From Cephalopachus bancanus (Eukaryota > Chordata > Mammalia > Primates > Tarsiidae), in NCBI GenBank assembly GCA_027257055.1, contig JAPVLO010000182.1:4216001-4280000 (forward strand): 64,000 nt of DNA. Direction: 5' to 3'. Under the pieces are notes generated by a model. It was not told the origin of the DNA, did no database searches, and saw only the letters and a program-made list of their open reading frames with translations. Positions 10,375-23,029 of this stretch are shown here, one piece after another. Numbering within the stretch: position 1 is the stretch's first letter; each line of letters starts with the position of its first letter. Both the position numbers and the translations under genes were made by a program.

Positions 10375-10505
10375 CTCAGCCCATCGAATCCTCAGGACAG
10401 CTTGGTGAATGGGCATGTCCATCTTCATGTCACAGAACACTAGCTCTGAGACCTCGTACCTCGCTCAGGGTCTCACAGCAGGGGCTCAAACTGAGCTCCG
10501 GCCGG
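10375..10505 (+). mobile_element. MIR SINE fragment
   Basis: AATCCTCAGGACAGCTTGG, then a TCACAGAACACTAGCTCTGAGA block, then GGTCTCACAGCAGGGGCTCAAACTGAG follow the MIR core and 3' half in sense. The copy is strongly diverged. Confidence 0.55.
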
Positions 10506-11309
10506 CGGTGGGCACCAAGCTTCCTGGGCCCTGGGACTGGGGGGCCACTGCACCGTACCTCCCGTGCATCACCTATCTGGGTTCCTCCAAGGTGGTAAGT
10601 GCTGGGTAAATGTTTGCATAGTGACGAAAGTCATTTACCCTTCAGTCAGCCTGTCCATTAAGTAGTCTTTGTATTCATTTTTTCATTAAAGCTTCCTCTC
10701 CCCAAAGCTTAAAATACGATTGAAAATGTGCCCGTGTTTGACCTATTTTCAGCCATTAGCATAATTCATCCGATTAGAGAACTGAGAAGCCACGGGAGTG
10801 AAGAGGAGCTGGTCCAGGAAGTCTCGGCTGAGGCAGGCCAGAGGTACCACCAGGGACCCAGGGGCCTGGGAACAGTGGAGGGCGGGCAGGGAGGAGCGGA
10901 CGATGGCGCAGAAGCGGAGGCAGGAAAGAGCAGAGACAAGTGCCATCACTTTCACAGCGGAGTGGAAAGTGCCTGACGTCGTGAAGGGGACCGCGCGTTT
11001 CCTTCACGTCTCCTTCTCAAGCCCCCCTCCCCCTAGACACCCAGGGCCTCTGTGCGGCTCTGACCTTCTCTCTGCAGAGCCCAACTGCACCTCCTCAGGT
11101 CCCACTCGCAAAATGAACCTGTCCCGTGCCCGTTGGTCTAGAGCTTTCTCCAATGCTAAGGGACAAAGATAATTAATGCATTAATTAGGTCAGTTCAGGA
11201 GCTTGACAAATGTCTCCTGATGGAAGCCAGATGGAGAAATGTGGGCCGGCCACTGTACCCATGGGACAGGCTTATAGTTGGCTGAAGGCCCTTACCCATT
11301 TAAAAAAAA
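10506..11309. other. Unclassified sequence with a mild CpG cluster
   Basis: No repeat recognised. 10850-11030 has several CpGs (AGCGGACGATGGCGCAGAAG, GTCGTGAAGGGGACCGCGCG). A plus-strand frame at 10798-11172 (124 residues) resembles no family I know. Confidence 0.4.
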
Positions 11310-12290
11310 AAAAAAAAATCCTGGCCTTCTGAAGGGAGGTTTCTTGCCCTTGGCCCAATCCTCTTTAATATTTTAGTCAATGATTTGAATAAAGTCAAAG
11401 CAACAAGCTCATCTGATTTGCAAACAACACAATTCTGAGCGATGCAAAAAAGTAGGTTTATTGACATACTCAGTATTTTAAAAACATGAAATGGCACAGA
11501 AGTTGAGGCAGCGAATAAATCAGAATCAATGTAACTTCTTCCACGTGGTTTCAAAATATAAGCCACAAGTTTGTATGAGATGGTTAAAAAGGCCAAAGAT
11601 AAAAAGTTTCTTTTTTTTTCCTTTTTTGTCTACGAAAAAAACAAACTACAAAAGTAAAAGATGGGTTAATGGCCTTCCTGAGAGAGAATTATTAGTGATT
11701 ATCAGTGTATTTAAACTCAATATGAGTAAACAGTATGAAAAAAAAATTTTAAACAAATTCCAGTCACATTTCTAGAACGTACAGAGTGGAGATCAAGGAT
11801 GTCGATAGTTTTGGTATATTCTCCCCTGATAGAACAGAATTGCAATTGTGAACGTGGTTAGGGTATCATAGCAGAAGAAAGACATTAACTGATTGGTGGA
11901 TACCCAGAGAGAACAATCAGGGTAATGACGAGTTAATAGCCTTGTCATCTGAGCAAAGTTGATTTTTAGTCCAGAGAAGAAAAGACTCAAACGTGTTATC
12001 TCTCTTCATATATCTGAAGAACCATCCACTTAGAAGGGTGGGGACGGGGCTGGGGTGACTAGCTAAGATCTGTGTATTTTCAGAGAGTAAAACAAAGACT
12101 AAGAAAATATCTTAAGAGACCACATGTGGGCTTATTTCCAAGAATCAGAGGTGTCCAGCAAGAAGGGTATTCTGCATCGTGGTGGGGGGGTGATGCTCCC
12201 ATCCTTGGAAATACTCAAGCAAAATTATTATCCCAGTGATCACCAGGATGGGCTAGACTGGGCTCGCTGGCTGGTTGGGTTCATTTTTTA
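11310..12290 (+). mobile_element. CR1/L3-type LINE relic, 3' half
   Basis: The order of blocks follows vertebrate CR1-like elements in sense: TTTAATATTTTAGTCAATGATTTGAAT and CTCATCTGATTTGCAAAC (reverse transcriptase region), AAACTCAATATGAGTAAACAGTATG, TCATATATCTGAAGAAC, then the 3' end CCATCCTTGGAAATACTCAAGC and ATGGGCTAGACTGGG. All frames are broken. In mammals this clade has long been inactive, so a nearly 1-kb copy is a long one. Confidence 0.7.
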
Positions 12291-12479
12291 CCTTCTCCAC
12301 TGTATGTGTTCCCTTAGAAGCCACATGGCTTATCATAAAGGACAATATTCCAGGCCAAGGGTGGCCATTCTTTGTTAAAGAGTCTTGAGTGGCATTATCC
12401 CTGACTAGTATCTCTGAAAGTTTCAAAGTTCATTTGAGCCAATCTCTTGGATAATGTGTTACGAGTATAGGGTATTTTA

Positions 12480-12930
12480 TTGGGATCATTTTGGTTTTAG
12501 GTGACAAATACCCAACTCAAATCAACTTAAGGAATAAAAAAGACTTTTTTGTCATATAACAAATGTAATTGATTCATGTAACTCTGCGGGGTAGACACAA
12601 CCATTCCTCTCCATCCCTGAACTCTGCCCATCCATTCACAACCCAGGGCTGCAGAGACCTCTAAACTGACCTCATCCCAGCTGATAACCTGGGAAGAAGA
12701 GAGAGGGTACAAAACCCTCCCTAGAGAAGAGCCCTCATTGGTCCAGTCTGGGTCACATGTTCACCCTATGAACTAATCACTGCGGTCAAGAAATTGAGGT
12801 TTATGATTGGTCAGACTTTCCCTCTCGTTTGGCCCAGGAGAAGGAACTGTGATTATCAGCCAAACCAGAATCACATGAATAGATAATGGAAGAAAGTCAC
12901 CAGGCAGATAAAATGCTGGCTGGCCATCAC
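12480..12930. repeat. Probable ancient interspersed repeat, family not identified
   Basis: CTTAAGGAATAAAAAAGAC, ATTGGTCCAGTCTGGGTCAC, CACTGCGGTCAAGAAATTGAGG and ATGATTGGTCAG resemble a common mammalian repeat with paired 'TTGGYC..GGGTCACATG..CAATCACTG' blocks. I cannot name it safely. Confidence 0.4.
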
Positions 12931-13257
12931 TGTGCTTAACAGTCTACACGTGATCTCGTGTGATCCTCACCATCACTTTGGGAGGGACGTAGTTCACATA
13001 TTGCTTTTCCTCGCTTCCTGCTGCCTCTTCACCTTGCAGACATAGTCGGTTGCACGTTAGGCAAAACGTTTTGAAAGTCTTAAATCGCACAGCCATTAGA
13101 ACTATAGATTCATTGGAACGTTCTTTATTGTCTTCTGATACACTGTGCTTGCTCTGCTACACTGCCAGCGCTAGATCCTTCAACTCAACTCCTGACAGTA
13201 GGAAACTCCCTCCCAATAGCAGGTCTCTGTGGAGGCCATGCAAAAAGTGAGTCAGAA

Positions 13258-13375
13258 GCAGAGTGAGCCGTGATGGTGCCACTGCACTCCAGCCTGGACA
13301 AAAGACGGAGACCCTGTCTCTAGGAGAGAGAGAAAGAGAGAGGGAGAGAGAGAGAAAGAGGGGTTCCCGAAGGAA
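13258..13375 (+). mobile_element. Alu 3' end fragment with (GA)n tail
   Basis: Only the last 60 bases of an Alu are present (GTGAGCCGTGATGGTGCCACTGC to ACCCTGTCTC), followed by a GA-rich microsatellite (13323-13362). Confidence 0.8.
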
Positions 13376-14000
13376 GTAGCATTTGAGCTAGCTGGCCTGC
13401 TCAGACGATGGATGTGGTTCTGAAAATGGGAATGGGTGAGGCCAGCAAGCAGGGTGAAGAGCAGTGACATCCGCAAACCTCGGGGCACATTTTCCGATGT
13501 GCAGGAGGGATTCTTCAGCTGCCCGTCCTCGACAGCGCGACACGCCTGCACAGCCACTCATTTCTGTACCCTTCTGCGTTAGCACCCGCCAGTCACCAAG
13601 CCTGTGTCCTCCTCGGTCTTGGAAGATAGTTGAGGAGCCAGCCCTTCAGAGTGAGGGGCCGTGTGGCCTAAGTCCAGCCAGTTGTGAGTCAGAGCAGGGG
13701 ACCTGGGGTCTAGCTACTTATTAGAAAAGCCATTTCAGGGCTTTGCTGTTTACAGAGCATGTTGACCTGTAGGATTTTATTTGATTCTCACCTCATCTCA
13801 TTCAACTTAAAGTAAGACTGCAGACGTGAAAATGGTTTGAAAGATCAGAAGTGCTTCAGAATGGAAAACATCATTATAGCAACACTAAAATTGTACTATT
13901 TTATTTGTTTCCATAGATGCAGAATTTGTGGCGATTTGTGCAAAGGTCCAGGCTAAACATTATCTTTATGCTCAATATAAGTAAGAGGATTTGCTAAACA
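13376..14000. other. Unclassified sequence
   Basis: No gene found. 13750-13800 faintly resembles MIR (TTTTATTTGATTCTCACCTCAT). Confidence 0.35.
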
Positions 14001-14169
14001 AATAAACAAGGTGGCCAGCATTGCTGGGAGACACTTAGAACCGAGGGAGGACAACTGTTTTTGGTGACTATTGACGCACTATTGTAGAAGTTTGGGTCTT
14101 CAATTAATTTTGAACAATGCTCTTTTCATTAAAGTAGGTCTGGCGGGACTTCTGCAAGGCAATAAAACT

Positions 14170-14345
14170 TGGTTAGCTGTTTGTTTGAACTTCTGAATAT
14201 TCTAAAGAAGAAGGAAATTGCTAAGCAAACTAATTTGGGGCCTGACAGAAAATTTAAGTGTTTAAGAAAAGATTGGACAACCATTTGGCCAGGATGTTGA
14301 AGAGGAGATGCTGGCACCAGTTTGCAGGCTGGACTAATTTTGGCA
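14170..14345 (+). repeat. Possible CR1/L3 3' fragment
   Basis: TTAAGAAAAGATTGGACAACCATTTGG and AGGATGTTGAAGAGGAGATGC resemble the 3' end of CR1/L3 elements in sense, as in the longer copy upstream. Short and diverged. Confidence 0.35.
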
Positions 14346-14589
14346 GTGAAAGCTCTTCCTTTTCCTTTCCCTAAAATCTACAAAAAAGTTTGATCGTCTA
14401 GATGAAGGCAGTGCGATTCTGGGTAAGTGAGGGTGTGTCTGCTTGATAGCCCAAGTTTACCTAGCTCTTCCCAAAGAACCATTGGCCGGGTGCTGAAGAA
14501 CTCAGTCCAAAACTCGGTAACTTTCAAAACCTCTTTGATCCCATTTCTATTCGCTTATGAAGAACTACAATAAATAGTAACTAACTGAT

Positions 14590-14735
14590 CCAGGGCTTAC
14601 TCTCTGGCAGGCCTATGCTAAGTGTCTGATTTTACAGATGAGGAACTGAGGCTCAGTGGTCACGCTAACTGTAAGTGGTGAGGCAGGACTTGGCCCGTGT
14701 CACAGATACAAAGTCCAGGCTTGTAGCATCACCCT
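14590..14735 (+). mobile_element. MIR SINE
   Basis: GGGCTTACTCTCTGGCAGGC, GATTTTACAGATGAGGAACTGAGG and AAGTGGTGAGGCAGGACTTGG follow the MIR core in sense. Confidence 0.75.
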
Positions 14736-15127
14736 CCTTGCAGAGCAAGGAGGTGTCATCCCTCTCTGTTTAGCAGGGCATTATCTTGTTGTCTTACCCT
14801 TAATCGTTTCTATCCTAACAAAGCTCTGAGAACGAGGTCCCACCTTCCAACCACATAAGGACTTCCAGGCCTTACTGGGCCTTAGTAAGAGAGCTTGGTG
14901 ATGTGCTCTGTGTCCCCAGAGGCCTGGAGCTTGATGGAGAGGTTGACAATAGCTGAGAAACTCAGTATATCCAAACCTACATGCATAAATATGTACTCTG
15001 TTTGAGAGTGGATGCACCAGGGCTGGGCTCGCTGATGGACAGGAGGTCCAGAAATCAGACATTTGGGATGAACATAGAACAGCCAACTGAAAAATCTGTG
15101 GAGCTTAACTTTGACTATTTTCTTGGA

Positions 15128-15232
15128 AGGTCATTCATTCATCAGACATTCCTTGCACCCCAAGCCGTGCCAGGTGCTGGGCTGAATATTGGGGACAGGA
15201 AAAAAAGCAGCAGCTCCTACCCCTCAAGGCAA
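15128..15232 (-). repeat. L2/MIR-type 3' end, antisense
   Basis: TCATTCATTCATCAGACATTCC, GTGCCAGGTGCTGGGCTGAATATTGGGG and CAGCTCCTACCCCTCAAGG match the familiar antisense L2 end. Confidence 0.5.
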
Positions 15233-15250
15233 AAAGGGGAATGACTTGTT

Positions 15251-15578
15251 TCTCCTTCTTTCTCTCTCTCCCTCTGTCTCTCTCTCTTTCTTCTTCTTCT
15301 TCTTCTTTTTTTTTTTTTTGAGTCAGTGTGTCTCATTCTGTCAACCAGGCTGCAGTGCAATGGCATGATTCTGGCTCATTGCAGCCTCACCCTCCTGCTC
15401 AAGTGATCTTCCTGCCTCAGTCTCCTGAGTAGCTGAGACTACAGACATGCACCACCATGCCCAGCTAATTTTCTGATTTTTTGTAAAGCTGAGGTCTGGC
15501 TATTTTGCCCAGGCTGGTCTTAAACTCCTGGACTCAAGCAATCCTCCCACCTTGGCCTCCCAAATTGCTGGAGTCAGA
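15251..15578 (-). mobile_element. Alu with pyrimidine-rich (expanded) tail
   Basis: Full dimer in antisense. Its A-tail has evolved into CTTCTT-type repeats (15251-15320). Perfect 11-bp duplication AATGACTTGTT at 15240-15250 and 15579-15589. The right arm (GCAATGGCATGATTCTGGCTC) is of the older type. Confidence 0.92.
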
Positions 15579-15589
15579 AATGACTTGTT

Positions 15590-16412
15590 CCAAAAAAAAA
15601 GGAAAAAGAACAATAATAATAGCCCGGACAATGAGCAGTCAGAACAGATGAGGCAACCAGTACCCAGGACTCACTGCAGTGCCCTGAGGAGGCAGCCAGC
15701 ACTGCACTGCAGTAAGGAGGAGGGAGCGGTCTTCCTTAAACGAGCAGGGTCACAGAAGACTGCACAAATAACACTTTCACGAACCCGCAGGCCACCCCAG
15801 GTGATGCTGCCGGCATCCCAGAGACAGAGGGCTTGGCAGGGGAGACGCGGCCTCGTGGGAGTTCACCCAGCCTCTCTCTGCAGCCTCGAGCTCCCTGGGC
15901 TGTTGGCCCTGCTGCCTGCATTTGAACAACAGAATAGGACTGAGTGGAGAACTCCAGGCTGTTCCTTCACCTCGAATACCCCTGATGGAGTAGGGGTACC
16001 CCTCATCGTCACAGAGGGAAGCTGCATTTTATCTGTGGGCAAATCCCTGGCTGACCCATCGAGTCGTCTGCCTGCCTGAAGAGTCCTCATCCTTCTGAGA
16101 CACTTTGTTTCTTCATCCCAGGGTTCTTGGTTATTCCGGAGTGCTGTTAGGGACATAGAAACAGCGGGCTCCCCAAGGGTGGGAGGCAGGGAGTGGGTGC
16201 TGGGCCTGAGGGAGACGCGTGTCTGAGGAAGGGCTTTGCCTTCCTGGGCGTGGGTGCCCATTGCTCCCAGCTGGGTCACTGCGGTCACTCTTCAAGGTCC
16301 AAGTGGCCACCATCTTTCCTCCTCCGGCCTCCTCTTAAAGGCTCTGAGCCTCAAGAGACAGAGTCTCACCCAAGTGGCTTCAAGTCAGGGGCCTTTTCTA
16401 TAGGTGGTGTGT
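15590..16412. other. Unclassified sequence
   Basis: No repeat recognised. A 175-residue plus-strand frame (15552-16079) begins inside the Alu and has no family resemblance, so I do not call it a gene. Confidence 0.4.
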
Positions 16413-16697
16413 TTGGCTATGCTCAGTGGCTCAGCCTGTAATCCCGTGCTTTGGGAGGCTGAGGTGAGTGGATTGCCTGAGACCTGCCTGGGCAACTTGG
16501 CGAGACCTCATCTCTACAATAAATCAAAAAATCAGCCGGCGTGGTAGCGCATGCCTGTAGTTCTGGCTACTTAGAAAGCTGAGGCGGAAGGATCGCCGGA
16601 GCCCAGCAGGTCGAGGCTGCGGTGGCCGGGAGCGGCCACTGCACTCCAGTCTGGGTGACAGGGCGAGACTCCAACTCAAAAAAAAAAAAAGAAAGAA
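16413..16697 (+). mobile_element. Alu, young subfamily, with left-arm deletion
   Basis: GCTCAGTGGCTCAGCCTGTAATCCC, then a jump from GATTGCCTGAG to ACCTGCCTGGGC that removes the B-box region, then a complete right arm with GTGGCCGGGAGCGGCCAC. The Pol III B-box is lost, so it could not be a source copy in this form. Confidence 0.9.
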
Positions 16698-16699
16698 AA

Positions 16700-17369
16700 C
16701 AACTGGACTCTCACGGGAACCCAGGGAACCTTGGCTCCACTGAGACCAGAAGAGGGGATGAGAGCCTGCACCCCGTAGGGACCCAGGCCAGCAAGAGTTG
16801 ACTTCCACTCTCTGTCGTCTTGGCCAGGAGGCTCTTCCATTTCTCATCCTCATGGAGACTCAAGACTCTCTCCTGTCTGTCTCCTTCCCAACTCCCTTCC
16901 TCTCGCCTCCTCCCCTCTCCTCCCTGCTTCTCCCCCCCACCTTCCTCTCCCCTCCCCTCCTCTGCCGTTCTCTCCTCCCCATGTTGCTGCTGAAAATAAC
17001 CTGCAGCTTTATCCTGAGCCACAACTTCTGCCACCGCAGCAAGACCCCTACTACCTTCATGGTCCCGCTTGCTGGCTACCCTCAGTGGATTTTTTTTTTC
17101 AGTTTCCGCTTTCTTTTCATAAACCTCTTCAAATTCTTATATGGTCAATTTCTGGCAATATTGCTTGCCCAAATGCTGGCCCAGGCAACCACAGCCAGAC
17201 AGCTGGGGTCGCATGTTGTCACAGTTTCTTCTGAGGAAGGAACGCCCTTTGGTAGAGGACTGCAGGCTGGTTTCATAACCTACCTCCCACCTGCTCGAGA
17301 AGGGAGCTGTAGGTGTTGCTGGCACTACGCGGCGTATCTGCCTAGCTGGGCCTCTGCTTTCAGGACGCA
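16700..17369. other. Unclassified sequence with polypyrimidine tract
   Basis: 16860-16985 is strongly C/T-biased on the plus strand. A 215-residue open frame (16798-17445) runs through this tract and continues to 17445, but it has no motif I recognise. The tract itself favours a long open frame. Confidence 0.4.
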
Positions 17370-17790
17370 GACTTGGAGTAGGAAGGGCCTTAAAAGCCAT
17401 CTAGTCCAAAGTCCCATACCACATCCTGGTCAAGCGTCACCCTAACAGGCCCTACAACGCCTCCCACAGCCCAGTCTACGTGTGGGCCCTTCTGACCGTG
17501 AAATTCTCCTTCTGTTGAACTTGAATCTGACTGCCCATAGGTCACTCACTGGTTCTTCTTCACCCTTCCAGGATTACTGGGCAAGTTCAACGCCTTTTAA
17601 CTATTATTCCCTGCTAATAGAAGATGGTTTTCTTGCAATTTCCCCTCAAGAACCAAATACTCCCAGTTCCTACAAATGTTCCTCATATGACTTATTTTTG
17701 AGTTATTTTAGCACTCCGATCATTCTTCCGGGAATGTGGTCCCATTTGCCTGTGTTTCTTTTCAGATACAGCCTTAGAAGAGAAAGTAGT
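17370..17790 (-). mobile_element. CR1/L3-type LINE relic, 3' end
   Basis: The plus strand reads antisense: AGGAAGGGCCTTAAAAGCCATCTAGTCC (the CR1 3' end) and further in CCCAGTTCCTACAAATGTTCCTCATATGAC. It lies opposite in orientation to the L3 copy at 11310. Confidence 0.6.
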
Positions 17791-17978
17791 TCTCTGGGTG
17801 TGGGCTGACAAGTTCCCAGAAGAGTGTGGCTAGGCAGATTTCTGATTAAGGTTCTTTCTCTTATTCTTTATTCCAAGCAGTAACTTGGTGATTTCCAATG
17901 ATACTGCTGATTAGCACATCAGCAGCAGCAATTACTTCTGCTCTTACAATGTATGCATTATTAAAGCCGCATTATATC

Positions 17979-18090
17979 CAGCTACTCAGGAGGCTGAGGC
18001 CAGAGGATTGCTTGAGCTCGAGAGCTTAAGTCTAGCCTGGGCCACATAGCGAGACCCTAACTCTGAAAATTTAAAAAGAAAAAGAAAACC
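17979..18090 (+). mobile_element. Alu right-monomer-like fragment
   Basis: CCAGCTACTCAGGAGGCTGAGG, CTTGAGCTCGAGAGCTTAAG, AGCCTGGGCCACATAGCGAGACCC and an A-rich end. Probably an old free or truncated monomer. Confidence 0.65.
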
Positions 18091-18108
18091 ATATCACCCA
18101 AACCCATA

Positions 18109-18109
18109 G

Positions 18110-18163
<54 letters not shown>
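18109..18163. repeat. (GC)5(AC)22-type microsatellite
   Basis: Alternating GC for about 10 bases passes directly into AC for about 44 bases. The whole tract is alternating purine-pyrimidine and could adopt Z-DNA. Confidence 0.98.
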
Positions 18164-18166
<3 letters not shown>

Positions 18167-19159
18167 AGATGTAGCTTGATGCAGCAAGGTAGACACTCCA
18201 GAGGACTGGTGGAGTGTCCCTGGACAGGAGGGGAAGGACAGCACTCTTTGTAAGGTTTGTGTTTCTGGGGAAGGACTCAGAGTGGGGGCTCAGCTCTCCA
18301 CTGTTTGCTTCTGAGTGCGGGAAGGGAGAGCATCTGGGAGTGCGATCAAAAGCCAAGGGCAGCTTAGCGATTAGGTATCTTCCCAGCCATGGAGGGGTTT
18401 AGCGAGGTGGGTCTGGGGGCATCACTGGCAAGAAAGCAGTAATCACTCCGTTTACAGCTACTGTGTGACCTTGGGAGAAACAAGATCTTTGGGGCTGGCT
18501 TTGATCTATACCTGTCCCCTGAGCCTGATTAACTGAACTTTTTGTCTTTTTTAGTCTAAGCTGATTTTCACTCTTTCAGCCCCGGAAAGTTGTTTACTCT
18601 TTCAGGATCTTTGTGGATTCAAGGGGCTTTGGGAGGCAGTGGAGGGGTGCTGAGCATATCCCGGCCTTCTGTCATGTGTTTCCAGGTGGCTGGAGGCAGG
18701 ACACTCCTGTAAATCACAGGCCCAGCAGCGGTTCTCACACCAACCTCTTCTCGCCCCTTCCGCTGTCATGCTCGTTCAGACCCCAGCCCGGACTGTGGCC
18801 ACAGGGGACTCCAGACCTCTTTTCTGAGCTCCACATCCCTCCATCTGACTCTCAGCTAGACAGGCTCCTGCGATGTCCAGCAGCCCCCCTAAATCCAACA
18901 TGCCCAAACTCAGCTCTTGTCGTGTAGGTAACACGCACTCGGTGACAACATGAGCGCACCCCGGATATGGCCCTAAGCACGGGGTTGGAGCCTGGCGTCG
19001 GGATCCTGGGGATGACCAACCGGGGACATCCCCTTCCCCTCGGGCTCCGGCCTGGTCATGCAGGTCATGCTGAGGCCATGGGCGAAGGGTTCTCTGCCCC
19101 TGCTGACCACGCCTCGCAACTACGCACAGTGAACGTTCTCGCGACCCCTCCCTGAGAAA
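18164..19159. other. Repeat-poor unclassified sequence
   Basis: About 1 kb without a recognisable repeat, unusual for this window. Several short open frames exist on both strands, none with a recognisable motif. Confidence 0.45.
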
Positions 19160-19720
19160 TCAGCCCTCCGGGCTGGTTCAGATCTGATCAGGCATGCCTG
19201 GATCCATGCCCATAACTTTGGTTGCCTTTAGTCCCCCTGCAGCTCATTATCATACTGAAAAACCCCACCCCTGGAGAGAATTCGCAGCCGTTCTGTGCGC
19301 ATGGGACACGTGCGTGAGGGCCTGCTCACACTGCGCCTGCGCACTAGAAGCCCCGCCCCTTTCCTTCACCCGGCCCTCCGACCCGTGCCAACCGCTCTGT
19401 GCTCTGCGAATTTCATCCTCGGGCGTGGAGTGTCTCTCTGCAGGACTCTCTCTCCCGTGAGTTCCAGAGTAAAGCCCAGTTGTCTCCGGGTCCTGTATTC
19501 AGCCTCTCGGACACAGTTACTTCCCTTTTGGGGTCTTCAGGAGTGCGGCGAGTGACACGCGCCCCCATCCCGGGGTCGCTCGCTCCTGGCTTGGCGTCGC
19601 CGTCTGGGCGCTCTGCACCTCCGTCTCCCCACGTTCAAGCCAGACGACCGAGTCGCCTCCTCAGCCGAGGCCCCGCCCTCACCCGTGTGCCCAACCGGCC
19701 ACCACGCCTGTCACTTCTTC
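19160..19720 (+). promoter_or_regulatory. CpG-dense block, candidate LTR-derived promoter
   Basis: About 40-50 CpGs occur in the last 450 bases, outside any Alu. It contains TGCGCCTGCGCAC (an NRF-1-like palindrome, about 19329-19341), CCCCGCCCC (Sp1-like, about 19352), and CACGTGCG. The left part (CTGCAGCTCATTATCATACTGAAAAACC) followed by AGTAAA, a T-rich stretch and a TCTTCA end is reminiscent of an ERV1-type solo LTR in sense. I see no TATA box, no internal retroviral sequence and no defined target duplication, so LTR origin is an inference. It could instead be an ordinary CpG island of an unseen transcript. Confidence 0.4.
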
Positions 19721-19829
19721 CTTCTCCTTCTTCCTCTCTGGGGTCCTTTGACTTTTCGCTTGGATGAGTGTAACGGTCCATCTCCCCGGTTTCAGAGTCT
19801 TCTCCCTGTCTTCCGTTGAATGTCCACTT

Positions 19830-20065
19830 GCTGGAGGGGAACTTTTAAAAATGCCAATCTGATCCTCTTCCTCCCTGAGTATCACCCTTTAGTGTCCTCT
19901 GGAAGCCCAGCATGAGGTCTCCACCCTCCCACGTGGCACACAAGGCTTTGCATGGGGCTGGTTTTCCCAGCCTCGTTTTCTACCACACCTTCCCTTGACT
20001 CTCATGACCCAGCCGCAGAGAACCACCAGCAACTCCCTGGACTGGCTGCCCCCTCCATCCTAATG
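19830..20065 (+). mobile_element. L2 LINE fragment
   Basis: CCAATCTGATCCTCTTCCTCC, GCACACAAGGCTTTGCATGG and CTGACTCTCATGACC-like blocks follow L2 ORF2 and 3' region in sense, with lost frame. Confidence 0.55.
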
Positions 20066-20254
20066 AAATAGGGACCGAGTGCTTAATTCACAGACACCGA
20101 CACCAAAAGTACAAGTTATGAAAAGGAGAGGTTTATTAGCCAAGAGCCGGGCTGGCGGCCACTTGCCTGCTGGACATCTATCTCCCTCACTATCATACCT
20201 TTGTCCAGGTGTTTTCACTATTGAGGATGTCAGAAATAGTAATTACAAGAACAC

Positions 20255-20460
20255 TGTTACCACTCACTGATTCACAAACCATAGGTCAGGCACTCTGCGA
20301 ATGAATTTACATGTGTCTTTGTAACAATTGTATCCAACAGGTACTATCATTATCTCCATTTTACAGATGAAGAAACTGGGACTTAAAAGAGGTTAAGAGG
20401 TTGACCCAAGGTCATACGGCTGATAAGTGACAGAGCTGGGATATGAGACAGTCAGACAGG
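20255..20460 (+). mobile_element. MIR SINE, nearly complete
   Basis: CACTGATTCACAAACCATAGG, GGTACTATCATTATCTCC, CAGATGAAGAAACTGGGAC, AGGTTGACCCAAGGTCATACGG and AGCTGGGATATGAGA follow MIR in sense over about 200 bases. Confidence 0.85.
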
Positions 20461-21536
<1,076 letters not shown>

Positions 21537-23029
21537 TCCCTAATCCATGTCTATACACTTCCAGATCAATTTCCTGGACCCTGCTTTAATGCATGTGACT
21601 TCCTTTCTTCCTCACGGGCAAAGTAATAGCAATAGTAATAGTAATGCTTTTTATAATCAAAAGAAAATGCAGTGCCTTTTTCAAAAAAAAATGTGGTGAT
21701 AAATCATAGTGATGTTAATAATAGGGGAGGCAATCTCTCTGATTTCATCATGGGTTTTGAAAAAGAAGAAGAAATTCAAAATGACAGAACAATTGGGACA
21801 TGGAAATGGATCTGAAAGTGCCTTTAGAAAATGGAAACTACGGGAGAGGAAATGTCTCTGTTCCTCCCACCCCTGACATAGTTCCTTTAGGAGTTCTACG
21901 TGCTGGGCTTGGGTGTCTGCTTGTTCTCCTCACTGTTCTCCCCCAGAAGGGCTCAGAATCCTCATCCATCTATTGAGGCACCACTTTCCCCATCATCAAT
22001 CTAATTCAGGAGTCGCTGTCTTCCATACTTGCTCCCTTCCTACGGGAAACATCAGGCCACAGTATGCAGCTCCAAGGGAATCCCCTTCCCACCACAATCT
22101 CTGAGACTGGCAGCCCCTTGAGCTATACAGTGCCCAGCCCTGTGTGGGTTCTCCCTCTCTAGGGCAGTCCTAGGGAAGACTTCCTTCGCCCCCAGACTCT
22201 ACCGCTTGGAACCAACTCAAAAACAATTTCTCTGTGTTCAGATACATTCTGCCTTCCCTGGCAAATTTCCTTGAAAAAGACTATTCACGTAGTACTTCTG
22301 GCATGATAGCCCAGGAAAGGGTTATAATAAGCATCATTTTGAAGCCTTAAATACAGTCTTTGGTTCTGCAAATACCATAATGACAGACTTGTATTCTTGG
22401 TACTAGGAAATTTTGTGGGCACTGGAGCTTAGAAACGCCCTAGGCATGTAAGCAAGCAAGCTGTATTCTTATTTGTGTCTGGGATCCAGGAAGAAAGTTG
22501 GTGGGGCAGGGGGTAGAGTGCAGTTCAAGTTCTGGTTCACACCACACTGGCTCGCAGGCAGAAAGAAGTAGCTCCACAGTGCATTTCTGTGATGTGAAGG
22601 TGAGTAGGATACGTCTTTGTGGGCCCCGTGGTGCACTCCGGGCTGTGGGGCCGAGTAAGTACAGCATCGGGACCATATTTCAGAGGCAGAGACAAGGCCT
22701 GGGCAGATGGAACAGAGCCTCCTTGCACACACTGTACTGTGGTCAGAAATGCTCGTGGTTGCTGTTGAAACAGGAGACATAATGGGGTCCAATGATGTCA
22801 AGGCGTTACCCTGCAAGGACCACAGAACAGCAAACATTAAGCTCCCTCGCAGACATCACCCCCATTCCCATCCTGCCCATGTCCTTTCTTCAATGGGCCC
22901 TATCTAGGCATTCCTGAAGCCCAAGGCAGCCTCATCCTCATGAAATTGTTCCGATATACTTGTTTCAAATCCACGTACACCTTTATTTCACAGAGTACAA
23001 GTGTGTGTTGGGAAGTCAAGAAGAACATA
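21537..23029. other. Unclassified sequence
   Basis: About 1.5 kb where I recognise neither gene nor repeat family. 21630-21650 is an (AGT)n-like stretch. Overlapping short frames at 22440-22837 have no known motif. Confidence 0.4.

Noticed and set aside
15552..16079. 175-residue plus-strand frame
   Set aside because: It begins inside an Alu tail and shows no family resemblance. The opposite strand is also open over much of it.
16798..17445. 215-residue plus-strand frame with a hydrophobic start
   Set aside because: It runs through a polypyrimidine tract that lacks stop codons and ends in an antisense CR1/L3 relic. No domain is recognisable.
18109..18163. GC/AC dinucleotide tract as a regulatory Z-DNA element
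   Set aside because: It is an ordinary microsatellite; no promoter context supports function.
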